64,000 nt of DNA. It comes from Penicillium oxalicum. Lineage: Eukaryota; Ascomycota; Eurotiomycetes; Eurotiales; Aspergillaceae. Location of the stretch: contig NC_064653.1 of the NCBI RefSeq assembly GCF_001723175.1, positions 3,968,001 through 4,032,000 of the forward strand, read 5' to 3'. Position 1 is the stretch's first letter, and each line of letters opens with the position of its first letter. Below, one piece after another: positions 36,147 through 46,790 of this stretch. The notes under the pieces are model-generated. The model had not been told where the DNA came from and did not search any database. It saw only the letters and a program-made list of their open reading frames with translations. Position numbers and translations under genes: made by a program.

Positions 36147-37024
36147 CTAAAACGGGGGTCAGAACGACTGACGTTGGGGTAAGTATGGACAACTTTCGCA
36201 CCTTGCTAATGCTGTGTGTGCGACGGTCGGTGTTGGTCACGCATGCGAGGTGACCCAGATGAGGTTCCAAAAGGTAGATCTCGCGTCACGGTCAAGAGAT
36301 TAATTCATAGACGATAGGCACGAATGATCAAGGCCTGGAAGATTTGTTCTGGGTATCATCGAACAGAAAGAGATCGCAGAAATCATCTCCGTTCTCGCCG
36401 ATGATGATTCTTGTGAGTCGTTGTCGATATGTATCAGGCAGTGGAGTAGCTTCGGGTGACAGTACTCCGATTTCCATAGGATCTGAACGGCAATTCTCTC
36501 GGTCGGGGGCCCAACCTGACGATGTGAAGCCGAAACCCACTCCCCCAGGCAGATCCTCCTCGTGATCCTCACGGTCGCCATACTCCGAGTTTGACTTCAC
36601 GGAGGAGGCCCTCCCGGCGGTGTGTGGTTCTACTTTCCGAGGACGACACTGCCCCGAATCTTGCCTCCTTCAACATCCTCGGTCGACTATCTTTTTTGGA
36701 AGACCCTCATGAGGACTGATGCTGAAACATTCATTCGTTGTTGCGATGTGTACAGTACTGTAAAAATCATGTCTCATGTCTCTCGTCATTGGTCATGTGC
36801 TTCGTGATCCCCTGGCATCTCCATACTATGGAGTCCATGCCCCCCCCGCGGACAGCCACAACATCCCCACACGCCGTTTCCTTAATGGGCTAGGCCCTCG
36901 AAACTCTGATTGACCTTCACCTCGCCACAAGATTGCAACCTCTCGGGATCAAACAAAAAAAACGCGAACAAGACAAGCGGATCAGTCAACTATCGTGAAA
37001 CCCTGTTCTCCCTGCCCACTGTTG
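36147..37024. other. Intergenic with an open minus-strand stretch
   Basis: About 880 nt. On the minus strand 36650-36328 is open and reads like protein (acidic EYGDREDHEEDLPGGVGFGF, then TYRQRLTRIIIGENGDDF) before a stop. Because the Zn2Cys6 ORF ends just upstream at 37025, this could be a 3' exon of that gene, but I find no convincing donor/acceptor pair. There is also a G-run (GGGGGGG on the minus strand) near 36840. Confidence 0.35.
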
Positions 37025-37453
37025 TCAGTCGTCGGTAGCGGCGCAGGCAAGCAGACAGGCGCTGCTAGCGAGGTGATCTGGATTCCCTTCTTCTGCGGTT
37101 ACTCTTTTGATCCGACTCGTCCTCGTCAGCCGCTTTGTCTTGTAGGTTGGGCTGATGTAAAAACACAGAGTCTGCTGCTCGTAACATTTCCCACACTGTG
37201 GTCGGGTCTGATCACACACGATCCCCCGCTCTCGGCAGGCTTTGCAGTCCAGCGAGGCGCTCGCACGGGGCTCGATCTGCAGTTGCGGGCGTGAGGCAGC
37301 GGCCAGTCCCGAGGGTGCACCGCCAAGCCCAGTCGATGTTGAAGAGTCACAACCAAGACTCCACCGACCAGGCCACAGCCACTGGGTGAGGCGGGTGCAG
37401 ATGCCCCGCGAGATCTCCTGCGGTGGGATCACTCCTCCTGAACCCCCCTCCAT
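37025..37453 (-). CDS. Isolated Zn2Cys6 zinc-cluster ORF
   Basis: 142 aa from a true ATG. A clean binuclear cluster lies at about residues 70-97: CKACRERGIVCDQTRPQC then GKCYEQQTLC, spacing C-x2-C-x6-C-x6-C-x2-C-x6-C. A basic stretch TYKTKRLTRTSRIKR follows, as in DNA-binding clusters. There is no fungal TF middle domain: the frame stops about 45 residues later (ending AATDD). So it is either a short stand-alone zinc-cluster protein, a truncated regulator, or the 5' exon of a longer gene continuing into 36650-36328. Confidence 0.55.
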   Translation of the reverse strand: MEGGSGGVIPPQEISRGICTRLTQWLWPGRWSLGCDSSTSTGLGGAPSGLAAASRPQLQIEPRASASLDCKACRERGIVCDQTRPQCGKCYEQQTLCFYISPTYKTKRLTRTSRIKRVTAEEGNPDHLASSACLLACAATDD

Positions 37454-38809
37454 CGTGGGTGAGTCGCTTCACCAGCGTTTGTGATGTGCGATTCAAGGTT
37501 CGTTTCCTCACAGCTTGGAGAGATTGCTCTGGTCAAGGGGCGGAGTGAACAAGCTGGGATAAGCTCATGTGGAGTCTGTGGCAAAGATGAGGAACTGATC
37601 TCTCGCGAGCGCCTCAGCTCGAGTATACACCATAACGGTATGCTGTCCGAGGGGGCATTCCAGTGACGTACAGTAGTAGCAAGGAGCAGCGGAATTTTCT
37701 TAGCGTTACGTGGTCTGGTTCTGATCAAACCGCGACGCCGGCAATCTCATAGCCCACGCAGATGAGAGGCATCTGAAAACGAGTAGAGTGAGAGTGAAAG
37801 GTAAGAATGTAAGCGCACAAGTTCGAAGGGCTCGACAGAGAAACTTATGAGCCAGGCCCCAGCTTCCAGCTTGTGAACTCCAAAGGGCCAACCCCAGCCA
37901 TGGGCTGCATGATTCGCTGGATTATTGAATCTTCTGCTTGAAGAGATGCAGCGGCGGGCTGTTGAAGGGGGAGGACGGCAGGCAGGCAATGCAGGTCTTG
38001 GAAGACGCGCGGATTCCTTTGGGGATGTCTCTTTCTACTCAATCCTTCGCCCAGCCTGCACGCGACGACGCACCAGATGCGACCCCGTGCCGACCCTGAT
38101 GATGCGACGGGATCGCCCACTGGGATTCAACCGGAGTCATGGGAAAGCTTCTCTCCTTCTCCAACGCCCTCCAATGATCCATTCGAGCCAGTCGTCCAGT
38201 GGAGGCTCTCCCCGCCTTGCTGCGCGTGGTTCCATCCACAAGAGTCACTACTTCGAAGATCGTACCCCAGTTTCCTTTTACATTCGGTCGCTTATGCACC
38301 GTGGCTCCCGCTGACCCCCTTCGGTCTTTGACTCCGACTTCAGCTCATACGTGGCACGGTCTGAGTCGCAAGCACGTTGCATCGGATCTCCTTAAAATTG
38401 TGGACAGCGGACACACTCCACGCAGTTTCCGGACCTCGAAAGGGTTTGACCCCATTGACTCGGAAATACGGGTCGAGGCTGCGGAAGCTATCCGGTGCCA
38501 AGGCCTTCGCGTCTAGACTCGTTTCGAACATTGCGGTGGTCTTGACTCCTGGGTCCATCGAATATTCTAATATGCACGTCATGTTGACATCCATTTCGCA
38601 GTCCACCCCCCAGAGTCATCTCGACAGGCCATGGTAGGAATGGCCGGCGGGGAGAAAAATTATGAGTAGGGCTTATCCCGAGGGGCACTGGTCCCCGGCG
38701 ATCCTGGGTCAAAAAGAGTGACAAGTCCTACTGCAAAGAGTAGTTCAGCGCAGCAGAAGTCCGTGATCTAGTGGACGAGCAAGCTTGTGTCTCTCCGACC
38801 TGCTAGACA
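37454..38809. other. Intergenic, possible unrecognised coding
   Basis: About 1.35 kb between the zinc-cluster ORF (-) and the hemerythrin-like gene (+). The minus-strand frame 38591-38340 reads rather like protein (FRSLDPYFRVNGVKPFRG; WSVSAVHNFKEIRCNVLA) and has a possible GTATGA donor near its end, but no partner exon is evident. Confidence 0.35.
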
Positions 38810-39493
38810 ATGGACCGTCTGACAGATGCCATTAGTGCTGATCACCGCGAGTTGCAGGCATACTTCGATCGCTTGGTCCATAGCGACGACCCTGATGAGC
38901 AGACTCGCTTCCAAAATCAACTGACCTGGGGGCTTGCGCGGCACGTCGTGGGTGAAGAGCTTGTTCTTTTCCCCGCGCTGGACCGATACCTGGGACCTGG
39001 CGAAGCGACCCAAGATCGGCGCCAGAATCAAACGGTAAGTTCTAGCCAGAGAAGACCTGATTGTCCCTGGAGCCTCGCGAGAACGAACAAACGGATGGTT
39101 TTGTATCGTTGCGGAGTCGCAAGTCCACCAGATGAGTCAAATTCACACCAACTACAGATCAAGGAAAAGTTACAGGTCTTTCAAGACCTTGCCGCCTCAG
39201 ACCCGCGTTTCATCTCAACTGTCACCCTTCTCATGGATGATCTGGCCTCTCACGCTCACGTCGAAGAATCGAAAGACCTGGTCAAACTTGAGGGGGCCAT
39301 CACGGCGGAGGAAAGCAAGCGGCTGGCCAAGTCCTTTGGCCGCACGAAATGGTTTGCGCCCACACGAGCTCATCCCAATCTCCCAGCTTCTCCATACCCG
39401 ACTGTCTCGAGTTTGATGGCCGCTCCAAAGGATCATTTAGTGGATATATTTCGCAAGTGGCCCGATCCGGAGGACCTGCCTCATTTAGACTAA
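38810..39493 (+). CDS. Hemerythrin-like (HHE cation-binding) protein
   Basis: 186 aa in two exons (38810-39034, 39158-39493, phase 0). It has the hemerythrin/HHE four-helix pattern: ISADHRELQAYFDRL, then LARHVVGEELVLFPALD and, after the intron, MDDLASHAHVEESKDLVKLE. These give the DHxE, RHxxxEE and HxxxE ligands of a non-haem di-iron site. At the junction, where many members have a His before IKE (DRxxHQxIKE), this one reads DRRQNQTIKEKLQ, so that ligand may be missing. Possible roles are oxygen, NO or metal sensing or storage. Cytosolic by sequence. Confidence 0.8.
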   Translation: MDRLTDAISADHRELQAYFDRLVHSDDPDEQTRFQNQLTWGLARHVVGEELVLFPALDRYLGPGEATQDRRQNQTVSSSQRRPDCPWSLARTNKRMVLYRCGVASPPDESNSHQLQIKEKLQVFQDLAASDPRFISTVTLLMDDLASHAHVEESKDLVKLEGAITAEESKRLAKSFGRTKWFAPTRAHPNLPASPYPTVSSLMAAPKDHLVDIFRKWPDPEDLPHLD

Positions 39494-41083
39494 AATCCAG
39501 CAATCTGCTATCATGGAGACAAGAATATTAAATTTACCAGCCATCAATGCAATTGATATAGTCGCACCAGCTCCATCAAAGGATACGTAAGTGACCTCTT
39601 GAGCGCGAGTATAGAGTATAGACTCAGCAACCTGCTGAGCCCACCAGCTACGAGTTACCTACACGCAGCGTGCTATGTTCTTTGACCACTGGGAAAGTCT
39701 TAGTGAAGATGCCCCCCTCATCCGTACGATGAACATGCACTTGTCGCGCCTCTAGTCTGAATCAGACATGGATGAGCTAATGTAGAAAGGATGGGAATTT
39801 ATATCGGTCAAGCAGTTGAGATTATGTTCTTAGTTACAGCTTTGATGCCTAGAAAGATGATCCCATTTATGATGACTGCCTGTTTGGAGATTGATCTGCT
39901 GCAAAAACAGGGCTCTAGTCAAATTAGCGATCTTCAACCCTGGTCTAGTAGGGAGGGGGCGCATTGAGGCTGCAAGGTCACTATGCACGTAGTATGCACA
40001 ACCTGCATCCCAGGTAAGGGCTTACTTGATGGTACCCAATCTCCGACCATACACGATCTCTCTCTTTCTCTTTCTCTCTCACGCATTTTGTAATCTTTCT
40101 CTTGCTGGGCAAACAAGAATGTCTCTACACCCAGGTTCTGATTGACCGTTCACAACGTCGAACAGTGTTCAAACTTGAATTGGTTTTTGGCCTGGATCGG
40201 CCGGATAGTACACCCGGCTATAAGTCTTCTCACGGTTTCAATCACTGCACCCATTCATGGCTCGCAGATCTCAGTATGTTGATTCTTTTCAGTACCACCG
40301 GTTCCCCGTGCCCCATGGATGGAGAATAGTCTTGACTCACCGGAATCCTTTGCAGTAGCCCCTCGGTTGCCTCTCGGAGTGGCGCTCCGGCTAGCCACTT
40401 GAGGCTTATTGTGGTTTCCTGACGAAAGGGAAAATGGCTTTTTTTTTTTTCAAAGTCGCCGTCGCCGTGGCAAGATGGTTACATCAAACAGAGGTCTTCG
40501 GCCCCCCTTCCAGAAGGATTCTCTTCTTGCCAGATGTACAATCGCTACTAACGAATCTTTTGGTAAGCTTCAACAGGTATCAGATTTCGAAAAAAAACAG
40601 GCGTCAATCCAATTCGACATAGGTGGTGGTAGATCACTGCGAGATTGGGGTTTACTTGAGTAGCTTTGTCAAGATCACATTCAATCACTAGATACTTACT
40701 GACCTCTTGCTCGAGCTCCCAGTCAGTCCAGGCCGCCCCCAAAATTTACTTTTCTCCTTCATATACAAGGTAGGGCCAATCAGGACGCTAGAAAAGAGAT
40801 AAACGTATGGTTTCACTATCCAGATTTCCATCCATAAGCACAATCCCGTCTCGCCATCGGTGGCTATTGTGGCCTGAGATCAGAGTGATAGTTGATGGAC
40901 ACCTTGGCATATAAATACTGCTCACGCCGGCGTCCCATCCCGCGCGACGGGGTCCCGGCGCATTGAACGGACATCATTTCACGACACTGACCGCAAAAGG
41001 TCTCCGAGCTCCTTGTCTCTGTACCGAAAGACCACTCATTCACACTGAGTATTCAGTCGGATTTCTGAGCCGCGCGGGGAGTC
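39494..41083. other. Intergenic
   Basis: About 1.6 kb, no supportable gene. Contains a CT-rich microsatellite-like tract at about 40060-40082 (TCTCTCTTTCTC pattern) and a poly-T run at 40438-40450. Short frames around 40409-40742 have no motif. Confidence 0.4.
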
Positions 41084-41473
41084 ATGAATACTCCACCGGT
41101 CACCGAGGTGGAAATCATTTACGATCGCGAGAGCGAGTCGCCACTTCCACACAGTGTCATTGATCTGTCGTTCACGCAAAGGGCAGGGAAGAAACTATTC
41201 CGCAAATCTCGAAGGCCCAGAGTTCCTCTGCTGGGAGATGGACTTGATCTGGAAGATCCTATGGTCTCGTCTTATGCAGAGACAGGCGGCGAGATCGGTA
41301 AGTATTCGTTGAAAACTTGTATGATTCACAATGTGTCGGAAGTGGAAGAGGACATGAGATTCACTTCCTTGCGATATCATGGCGTAGAGCCTGGGCTGAT
41401 GGTGATCTATGTGAATAGCTCAAGACGAAAAAGCCGCTATGGATCCTTTTCACATTCTGAATGGAAAGGATAG
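41084..41473 (+). CDS. Small unknown protein A of a tandem pair
   Basis: Not recognised. Spliced model: exons 41084-41297 and 41388-41473 (phase 1), 99 aa; unspliced the frame also stays open (129 aa) because the intron is 90 nt. It starts MNTPPVTEVEIIYD, then a basic patch (GKKLFRKSRRPRVP), an acidic stretch and, after the intron, EPGLMVIYVNSSRRKS. The end resembles AGTRLVIHVND of the next small gene, which has its intron at the same place and phase. That shared structure is the main reason I call it a gene. Confidence 0.4.
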   Translation: MNTPPVTEVEIIYDRESESPLPHSVIDLSFTQRAGKKLFRKSRRPRVPLLGDGLDLEDPMVSSYAETGGEIGKYSLKTCMIHNVSEVEEDMRFTSLRYHGVEPGLMVIYVNSSRRKSRYGSFSHSEWKG

Positions 41474-41638
41474 ACTGGGTCGGCGCACATCGACCAGTCC
41501 GGAAACCCAGGGTAGGGAAGAACGCCCAGATGAAGAGGACAGGTCGAATTATGATCTACTTGGATGACGCTCTGGGGGTGTGACTTCATAATTGAATTGA
41601 AGTATGGAAGTCTGCTCCCAACAGACAACCCCTCATCC

Positions 41639-41914
41639 ATGGTCGGGAGAAAGGTACGAAATCAAAGACCAAGGCGGGCTGAATGTGACGAATCGCCGTC
41701 AGATCTACCCATTGTAGAGGTGGAAATGGATGGGAATCCGAATGTACAGAATCCCGATGATCTGATGGAAATGGACCACGATGAATTGATAGGTATGCAT
41801 TTTGAGCTTACGGCATGTATGAAAATCTGTACTGTATAACATGGATATCCAGCCGGTACGAGACTCGTCATCCATGTAAATGATTTCCTGGATTGTCTGC
41901 ATCAATATCCATAG
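41639..41914 (+). CDS. Small unknown protein B of a tandem pair
   Basis: Not recognised. Exons 41639-41792 and 41853-41914 (phase 1) give 71 aa. It begins MVGRKVRNQRPRRAE, continues with an acidic part (LPIVEVEMD; DDLMEMDHDELI) and ends AGTRLVIHVNDFLDCLHQYP. Without splicing the frame stops inside the intron. The donor GTATGC and acceptor CCAG are good, and the branch-like TATAAC lies about 15 nt before the acceptor. The order basic patch, acidic part, intron, VI-VN end mirrors protein A 170 nt upstream. Confidence 0.4.
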
Positions 41915-43741
41915 ATGTATATTGGTGCATTAGGTAGCTTGTCAGCTTGACAAACGGACTATGCCTTTAAAAGCTGGGACCAGAAACATAGATCTCACCA
42001 GACTCCTAGGGGTTCGGGCAATTCTAAACATGTCACTACCTAGGTTGCGAACATTAACTCCCCAGATTAGTTAGGGGTGTAACCTAGAGTTTATGGAACG
42101 GAAAATCTCGGCCAGATTCTGATATGGGATATGCGTCCGTACTCTATGGGCAATTATTGACTCGAGTATATAGTGCCAAGCCTTGGCTACTCCTGAGCCT
42201 TGAGTGTGTGTGTGTCCAAAGCGGGCCAGTGGTGTTTGCATGGGTTGGTTGTTCTTTCCTGTTCTAGACGTGCCGGCACGTGCAGGAGGAAAAGTTGGTG
42301 GAGAGTGGCGTGCACCTCTACTTACCGCCCTCAACAGGTCACTCACTATTGATTCTATTCTTGGACACTACCGCGATTGCTTGATTCCATCTCTCCGTCG
42401 AAAATCAAGTCATTTCCTTTTTGTCTCGGTCGACTTGTTCTGGCCGGAGTAGCTCAGTCATCTCATTGGACTGACATGGCGTTTCGTGACGCTATACTTG
42501 GTCCGGTCGCACTACGCAACCACATCACCCCCGGGAGCTCGTCAAGAATGTAGATGTCGATATGGCAACCATTAAGCACGGCCTCGAAACGACCGTTCAA
42601 TGTCTCGTTGTTGACCAAGATCCCTCAGCTGCACAGAGATCCATTATCGAGCGGGTGAGCCGACGCCTACCTCGATCGTCCATGTCGCGAATTAAAGTCG
42701 ATCGGGAAAGTGGTACGTCTGCCTACCTGGGTGACCTCCGTGCCTGGCAGTCAAAGTTAGTGGCGATTGGATCAAATTCTTAGGTCTGTTTCGCCCAGTG
42801 TTTGAGATATCACTGCTGGTCTGCCCTGGAGCCTTCCATTGGCTTGTCGTGGTTTCTCTGCTGCTGACTGGCATGGTTTGTCCACTTATGACTCGTGAAG
42901 GTTCGTTTCAGGCGGCCCCGCTAGGAATCCACCCGCTCCGTAGCCGCCGTGTGTACGCGCCAATCACTCAACCAGGTTGCAATCGAGCCCCTGACTAGCG
43001 AATCGCCATCCCTCTACCCCATCGTGAATCAGCTCAGCATGCACTCAACAGCGCCTGGAGATGGACGCAGTGGTAGGCAGGTATACTCTCCGAGGGCGCA
43101 ATGAAGCACAAGAGACTCGCTCAGCAAACATTGCCAGCCATGTTCCCCAGCGATTTTGCCGCCACGGGTTCGTTACCCAGGGAGGCTGCAGCCCGTTCCT
43201 GAAAGAAAGCGGGTCGCTAACGGAATGTACGAATCGTGAAGCGGGGCCTGGACCTGGAAAGTGGGACATCGCCCATGTGAAGTGGAGCCTTGGCCTGTTG
43301 GAGGCAGATACTTCGCAACCAAAGGCACAAAGCGAAAGAAGTCCCAAATACCAGGGCGCTTCAAATATCAGGGAGAATGCGATCTTGCGACGCAATCCGC
43401 TTGCTCCTTCTTTTTCCTCCCCCGATCCACGTTCCTCATACATTCCTTTCCCTCATTCCTTTCTTTGACGGTCTGTGATCGTCTGCTTTTCATTCATTCA
43501 ATCTGCTTTGTGTGTAGAGCACATACTCTCTCTTTATCTATCATCATCTTTCCGTCCCTTGCACCTACTTTTTAGCAGTGAGCTACTGCCTCTCTCTGTT
43601 CTTTTTTTCCCTTCCTCTGCTCCACTTATTGGCTTTCCCTCCTGTGTACTGCAAGTGAGCATCTGGCCTGCTCACTTACATTTCGATCGTTCTGAATATC
43701 TGTTCAATCCCGAGGTCAACACGAACCCGCGAAGGAGTATC
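41915..43741. other. Intergenic and long leader of the glucanase gene
   Basis: About 1.8 kb without a supportable gene. The last 300 nt (43400-43740) are strongly pyrimidine-rich (TTCTTTTTTTCCCTTCCTCT), typical of a highly expressed fungal 5' leader. The glucanase frame is open upstream of its ATG through this leader, but the residues there have no secretory start and I treat them as untranslated. Confidence 0.5.
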
Positions 43742-45721
43742 ATGCGGTCTTTCTCTCCCTCGCTCAGCGCTGGCTCGCTTTTCCTCGCCCTTCTGGCCGC
43801 CCCCGTCGCAACGGCGACTGAAAAGTACCAGCTGGTCGAGAACTGGCAAGGGGATGGATTCTTGGACTACTTCAATTTTCACGTTGGCAGCGATCCGACC
43901 AAGGGCTTCGTGCAGTATGTCGACGAATCACACGCCCGAGATGCAGGTCTTCTCCGGGTGACCGAGACTGGCAGTGTGTACATTGGAGTCGATCACAAGA
44001 CAACGTTGAAAACTACGGACCAGGGCCGCGAGTCGGTCCGTATTGGAACCAAGAAATTCTATGACCATTCCTTGGTCATTGCCGATCTGGCTCATATGCC
44101 TGCCAGCACCTGCGGAACGTGGCCGGCCTTCTGGTCCGTGGGCAAGAACTGGCCTCATGACGGTGAGATCGATATTATTGAAGGCGTCAATATGCAAAAT
44201 CACAACGAAATTGTCATGCACACTGCTGGAACCTGCAGCATTACGGAAACGGGTATGACGGGAGCCGTTAACGCTACGGGCTGTGGTGAGGACCTGGGAA
44301 CAGTAGGCTGTGTCATCGAAGGCCACGAGGGTAGCTACGGTACCTCCTTCAATAAGCAAGGAGGTGGTGTCTATGCGATGGAATGGACCGAGAAATTTGT
44401 CAAGATCTGGTTTTTCGCTCGTGCCTCGATTCCTGCGTCTATCACAAGCGGCCAGCCCGACGTCACCGAGTTTGGTACTCCTATGGCCCTTGTGCAAGAC
44501 GCCTGCGATGTTGCCAGCAGCTTCAAGTCCCAATCGTTCATCTTTGACACCACTTTCTGTGGTGAGTGGGCTGGCAATGTCTATGGCAAGTCTGGTTGCC
44601 CTATGGCTGGATCTGACCCCATGACGAGCTGCGTCAGCTACGTCGCTCAGAACCCCGCTGCATTTGAGCAGTCTTACTGGGAAATCAACTCGGTCAAGAT
44701 TTACCAAACCGGCGTCGCTGCCAACGCGATTCTCCAGCCCGTGCACTCTTCGGTCTCGACCCACTCAACCGCCCAGGAAGCCACCATCGCGACGGCCCCT
44801 GCCCATCCTGTCCAATCAACAATGACCGCTCCCGAAGCTCCTCCAGCTAGTCAAACTCATTCAGCTCCCCAAGTTACCGACGTCCCCCATACCACTGCTG
44901 TTGCACCTGGTGCCACTGGCTATCGCTCCGTCCCCGGCCCCATTGTCGAGACTCTTGCTGGTCAAGACTCGACTTCTTCGCCCGCGACGAGTATGCCCAC
45001 CGATGTGCCCAATCCCGTCACCCCTGCTGGCACTGTCGGAGAGCTGGGTGCCGATGGTGTCTCCGTCGCTGGACAACCTGAGCAGAGCCCTACCAAGCAG
45101 TCCGTGACCAAGTTCGTAACATCGACCACCACTCTGTGCCCCATCGCCGAATCCTCTGCGTCTGCTGCCCACATGTCCCAGAATAACGCCGCTCCCGAGG
45201 GCCCTGTTGTGACTACCAATGCTGCGCATATCCCTGCAACCACTACCATGGAATCGATCGTCTCTGCGCCTTCAATTACGACACAGCCGGCCCAGCAAAT
45301 CCAAACGCAACCTGCCGCTGTAATCACAGCCATGTCCGTCCCAGCAGACGTTCTTTCCTCCGGTGCGCATGTTCCCGACAGCACGGCGACTGGGCTTCCC
45401 AATGGGGCTGACCCCGTCGCCGCCACTGAGTCTGGAAACAAAGTCACATCCGACCGGCCCCTGCCAACTATTATTCCAGCCCCGGGAGTATCCATCGGGT
45501 CTGGGAGCTCAGCGCCGGCTATTGTTGTATCCCACGCCAAGCCCACTCCCATGGCTATCGCTACCGCAAATGACATCGATTTTGCCGCTGCCAGCTCCAT
45601 GCCAGGATCATCCAGTACCGCGGCTGCTCCCGTCTTTACGCCGTTCACCGGAGCTGCAGGTAGAGCATCCGTGCAGCTGTCCGGTCTTATCGCGGCGTTC
45701 ATGGTCGGCTTGGTGATTTAA
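43742..45721 (+). CDS. GPI-anchored GH16 endo-beta-1,3(4)-glucanase
   Basis: Cell-wall glucan hydrolase, 659 aa, intronless. Signal peptide SLFLALLAAPVATATEKY. The GH16 domain covers about residues 28-320 with catalytic motif HDGEIDIIEGVN (nucleophile and acid/base Glu at about 142 and 147) and the usual neighbours TCGTWPAFWSVGKNWP and GGGVYAMEWT. From about 330 a Ser/Thr/Pro/Ala-rich region (over 300 residues) acts as an O-glycosylated stalk. The end, GAAGRASVQLSGLIAAFMVGLVI, is a GPI-anchor signal: small residues, spacer and hydrophobic tail. The ATG at 43742 is chosen because it opens the signal peptide. Confidence 0.92.
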   Translation: MRSFSPSLSAGSLFLALLAAPVATATEKYQLVENWQGDGFLDYFNFHVGSDPTKGFVQYVDESHARDAGLLRVTETGSVYIGVDHKTTLKTTDQGRESVRIGTKKFYDHSLVIADLAHMPASTCGTWPAFWSVGKNWPHDGEIDIIEGVNMQNHNEIVMHTAGTCSITETGMTGAVNATGCGEDLGTVGCVIEGHEGSYGTSFNKQGGGVYAMEWTEKFVKIWFFARASIPASITSGQPDVTEFGTPMALVQDACDVASSFKSQSFIFDTTFCGEWAGNVYGKSGCPMAGSDPMTSCVSYVAQNPAAFEQSYWEINSVKIYQTGVAANAILQPVHSSVSTHSTAQEATIATAPAHPVQSTMTAPEAPPASQTHSAPQVTDVPHTTAVAPGATGYRSVPGPIVETLAGQDSTSSPATSMPTDVPNPVTPAGTVGELGADGVSVAGQPEQSPTKQSVTKFVTSTTTLCPIAESSASAAHMSQNNAAPEGPVVTTNAAHIPATTTMESIVSAPSITTQPAQQIQTQPAAVITAMSVPADVLSSGAHVPDSTATGLPNGADPVAATESGNKVTSDRPLPTIIPAPGVSIGSGSSAPAIVVSHAKPTPMAIATANDIDFAAASSMPGSSSTAAAPVFTPFTGAAGRASVQLSGLIAAFMVGLVI

Positions 45722-46790
45722 AAGCGTCAATATTTCCGATCTTATTTTTACTCTCAGCCTGTTTCTTTTTTTCTTTCTTTTTTTCCTTTTGCAGCCATGC
45801 CTTTCTTTTATTCCGTCTGATTTTCTATGATCAAGAAGAATCTGCGATTCATCGAGATCGTAGCGAGGGTCTGATCGTCTGTGCCCATGTATATTAGGTT
45901 CTCGTGACGTTCATGGACGTCCAATTTGTGAATCCTCTCAGATATCAACATAGAATACCAATACCACTTATTTTGAAGCGATTGCATCCAGTGAAGTCCT
46001 CTATCCAAATTTGTATCATTGAGAATTGTTCGAGTCATTCGGCACTGAGCTGGGCGTTCAACGTCGGCTTGATGTAGTTATTCATCCCTTCATAGATGTG
46101 CTGTTGATACATCCCAGGGCTGCGGATCAATTCGAGATATGGAAATGTTGACCCTGACCTCGAATTTATCTAGCTTTTTGGACATGCCTACGTATGCACG
46201 TCAATCACATAGAAAAATGCACCGATACCGTGCAAAATCTTGAGTCTCCTTTGTCTTAAGTACATACACGTAATTCATCCCCTGCAAGCTTCAGCTTCCT
46301 CCACTTCACCCTCCTTTTCGTACTCGTTCTCATACTCCTTCATAAGTGACATTCATCTCTCTCACTAGCCTTCTACTTTGTACTTGATAAGAATATCTCA
46401 GTCAATGAAAGGCGATGATGCACACACTTTTCTTCAATCTCAGCTGCATTTCCCCCCGATAAATCTGGCAAACTTATAACCGTGGACGGATCGAGTCTTG
46501 CCGGCCTGTTACTGACTGACAGTATCTCAAATGGAATTTCTGTCCGGCTCAACACCGCTTACTAGTAGATCATCTTAACATCCACATCAAGGCAGACAAA
46601 ACGCCAAAATAAACAAACACAAGCCCCATATCTGATGTATCCAAAATGCAGGCTGCACTTCTTCTCTCATTCAATTCACGGTGAGCTTCATCACCGATAC
46701 ACTTTCGAGTCTGCCATCAGTATCCCATAAAAATTCGATTAAATCCTATCAGCCAACGAATTGGCAATCAATCTGTAGGTGAACCTTAGC
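45722..46790. other. Intergenic, convergent 3' ends
   Basis: About 1.07 kb between the glucanase (+) and the A-T-R enzyme (-). AT-rich with T-runs just after the glucanase stop (likely 3' UTR). No gene seen. Confidence 0.4.

Noticed and set aside
38340..38606. Minus-strand frame reading like a small protein
   Set aside because: Composition is protein-like but there is no homology cue, signal peptide or partner exon; kept only as a remark in the intergenic entry.
40060..40082. CT-rich tract as a possible regulatory element
   Set aside because: Simple low-complexity sequence with no gene start near it; noted only as a microsatellite-like tract.
43475..43741. N-terminal extension of the glucanase frame
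   Set aside because: Pyrimidine-rich leader without a secretory start; the ATG at 43742 opens a proper signal peptide.
43928..44764. Minus-strand frames over the GH16 gene (43928-44764 and 44962-45702)
   Set aside because: Both are shadows of the glucanase and its Ser/Thr/Ala-rich stalk, which leaves several frames open.
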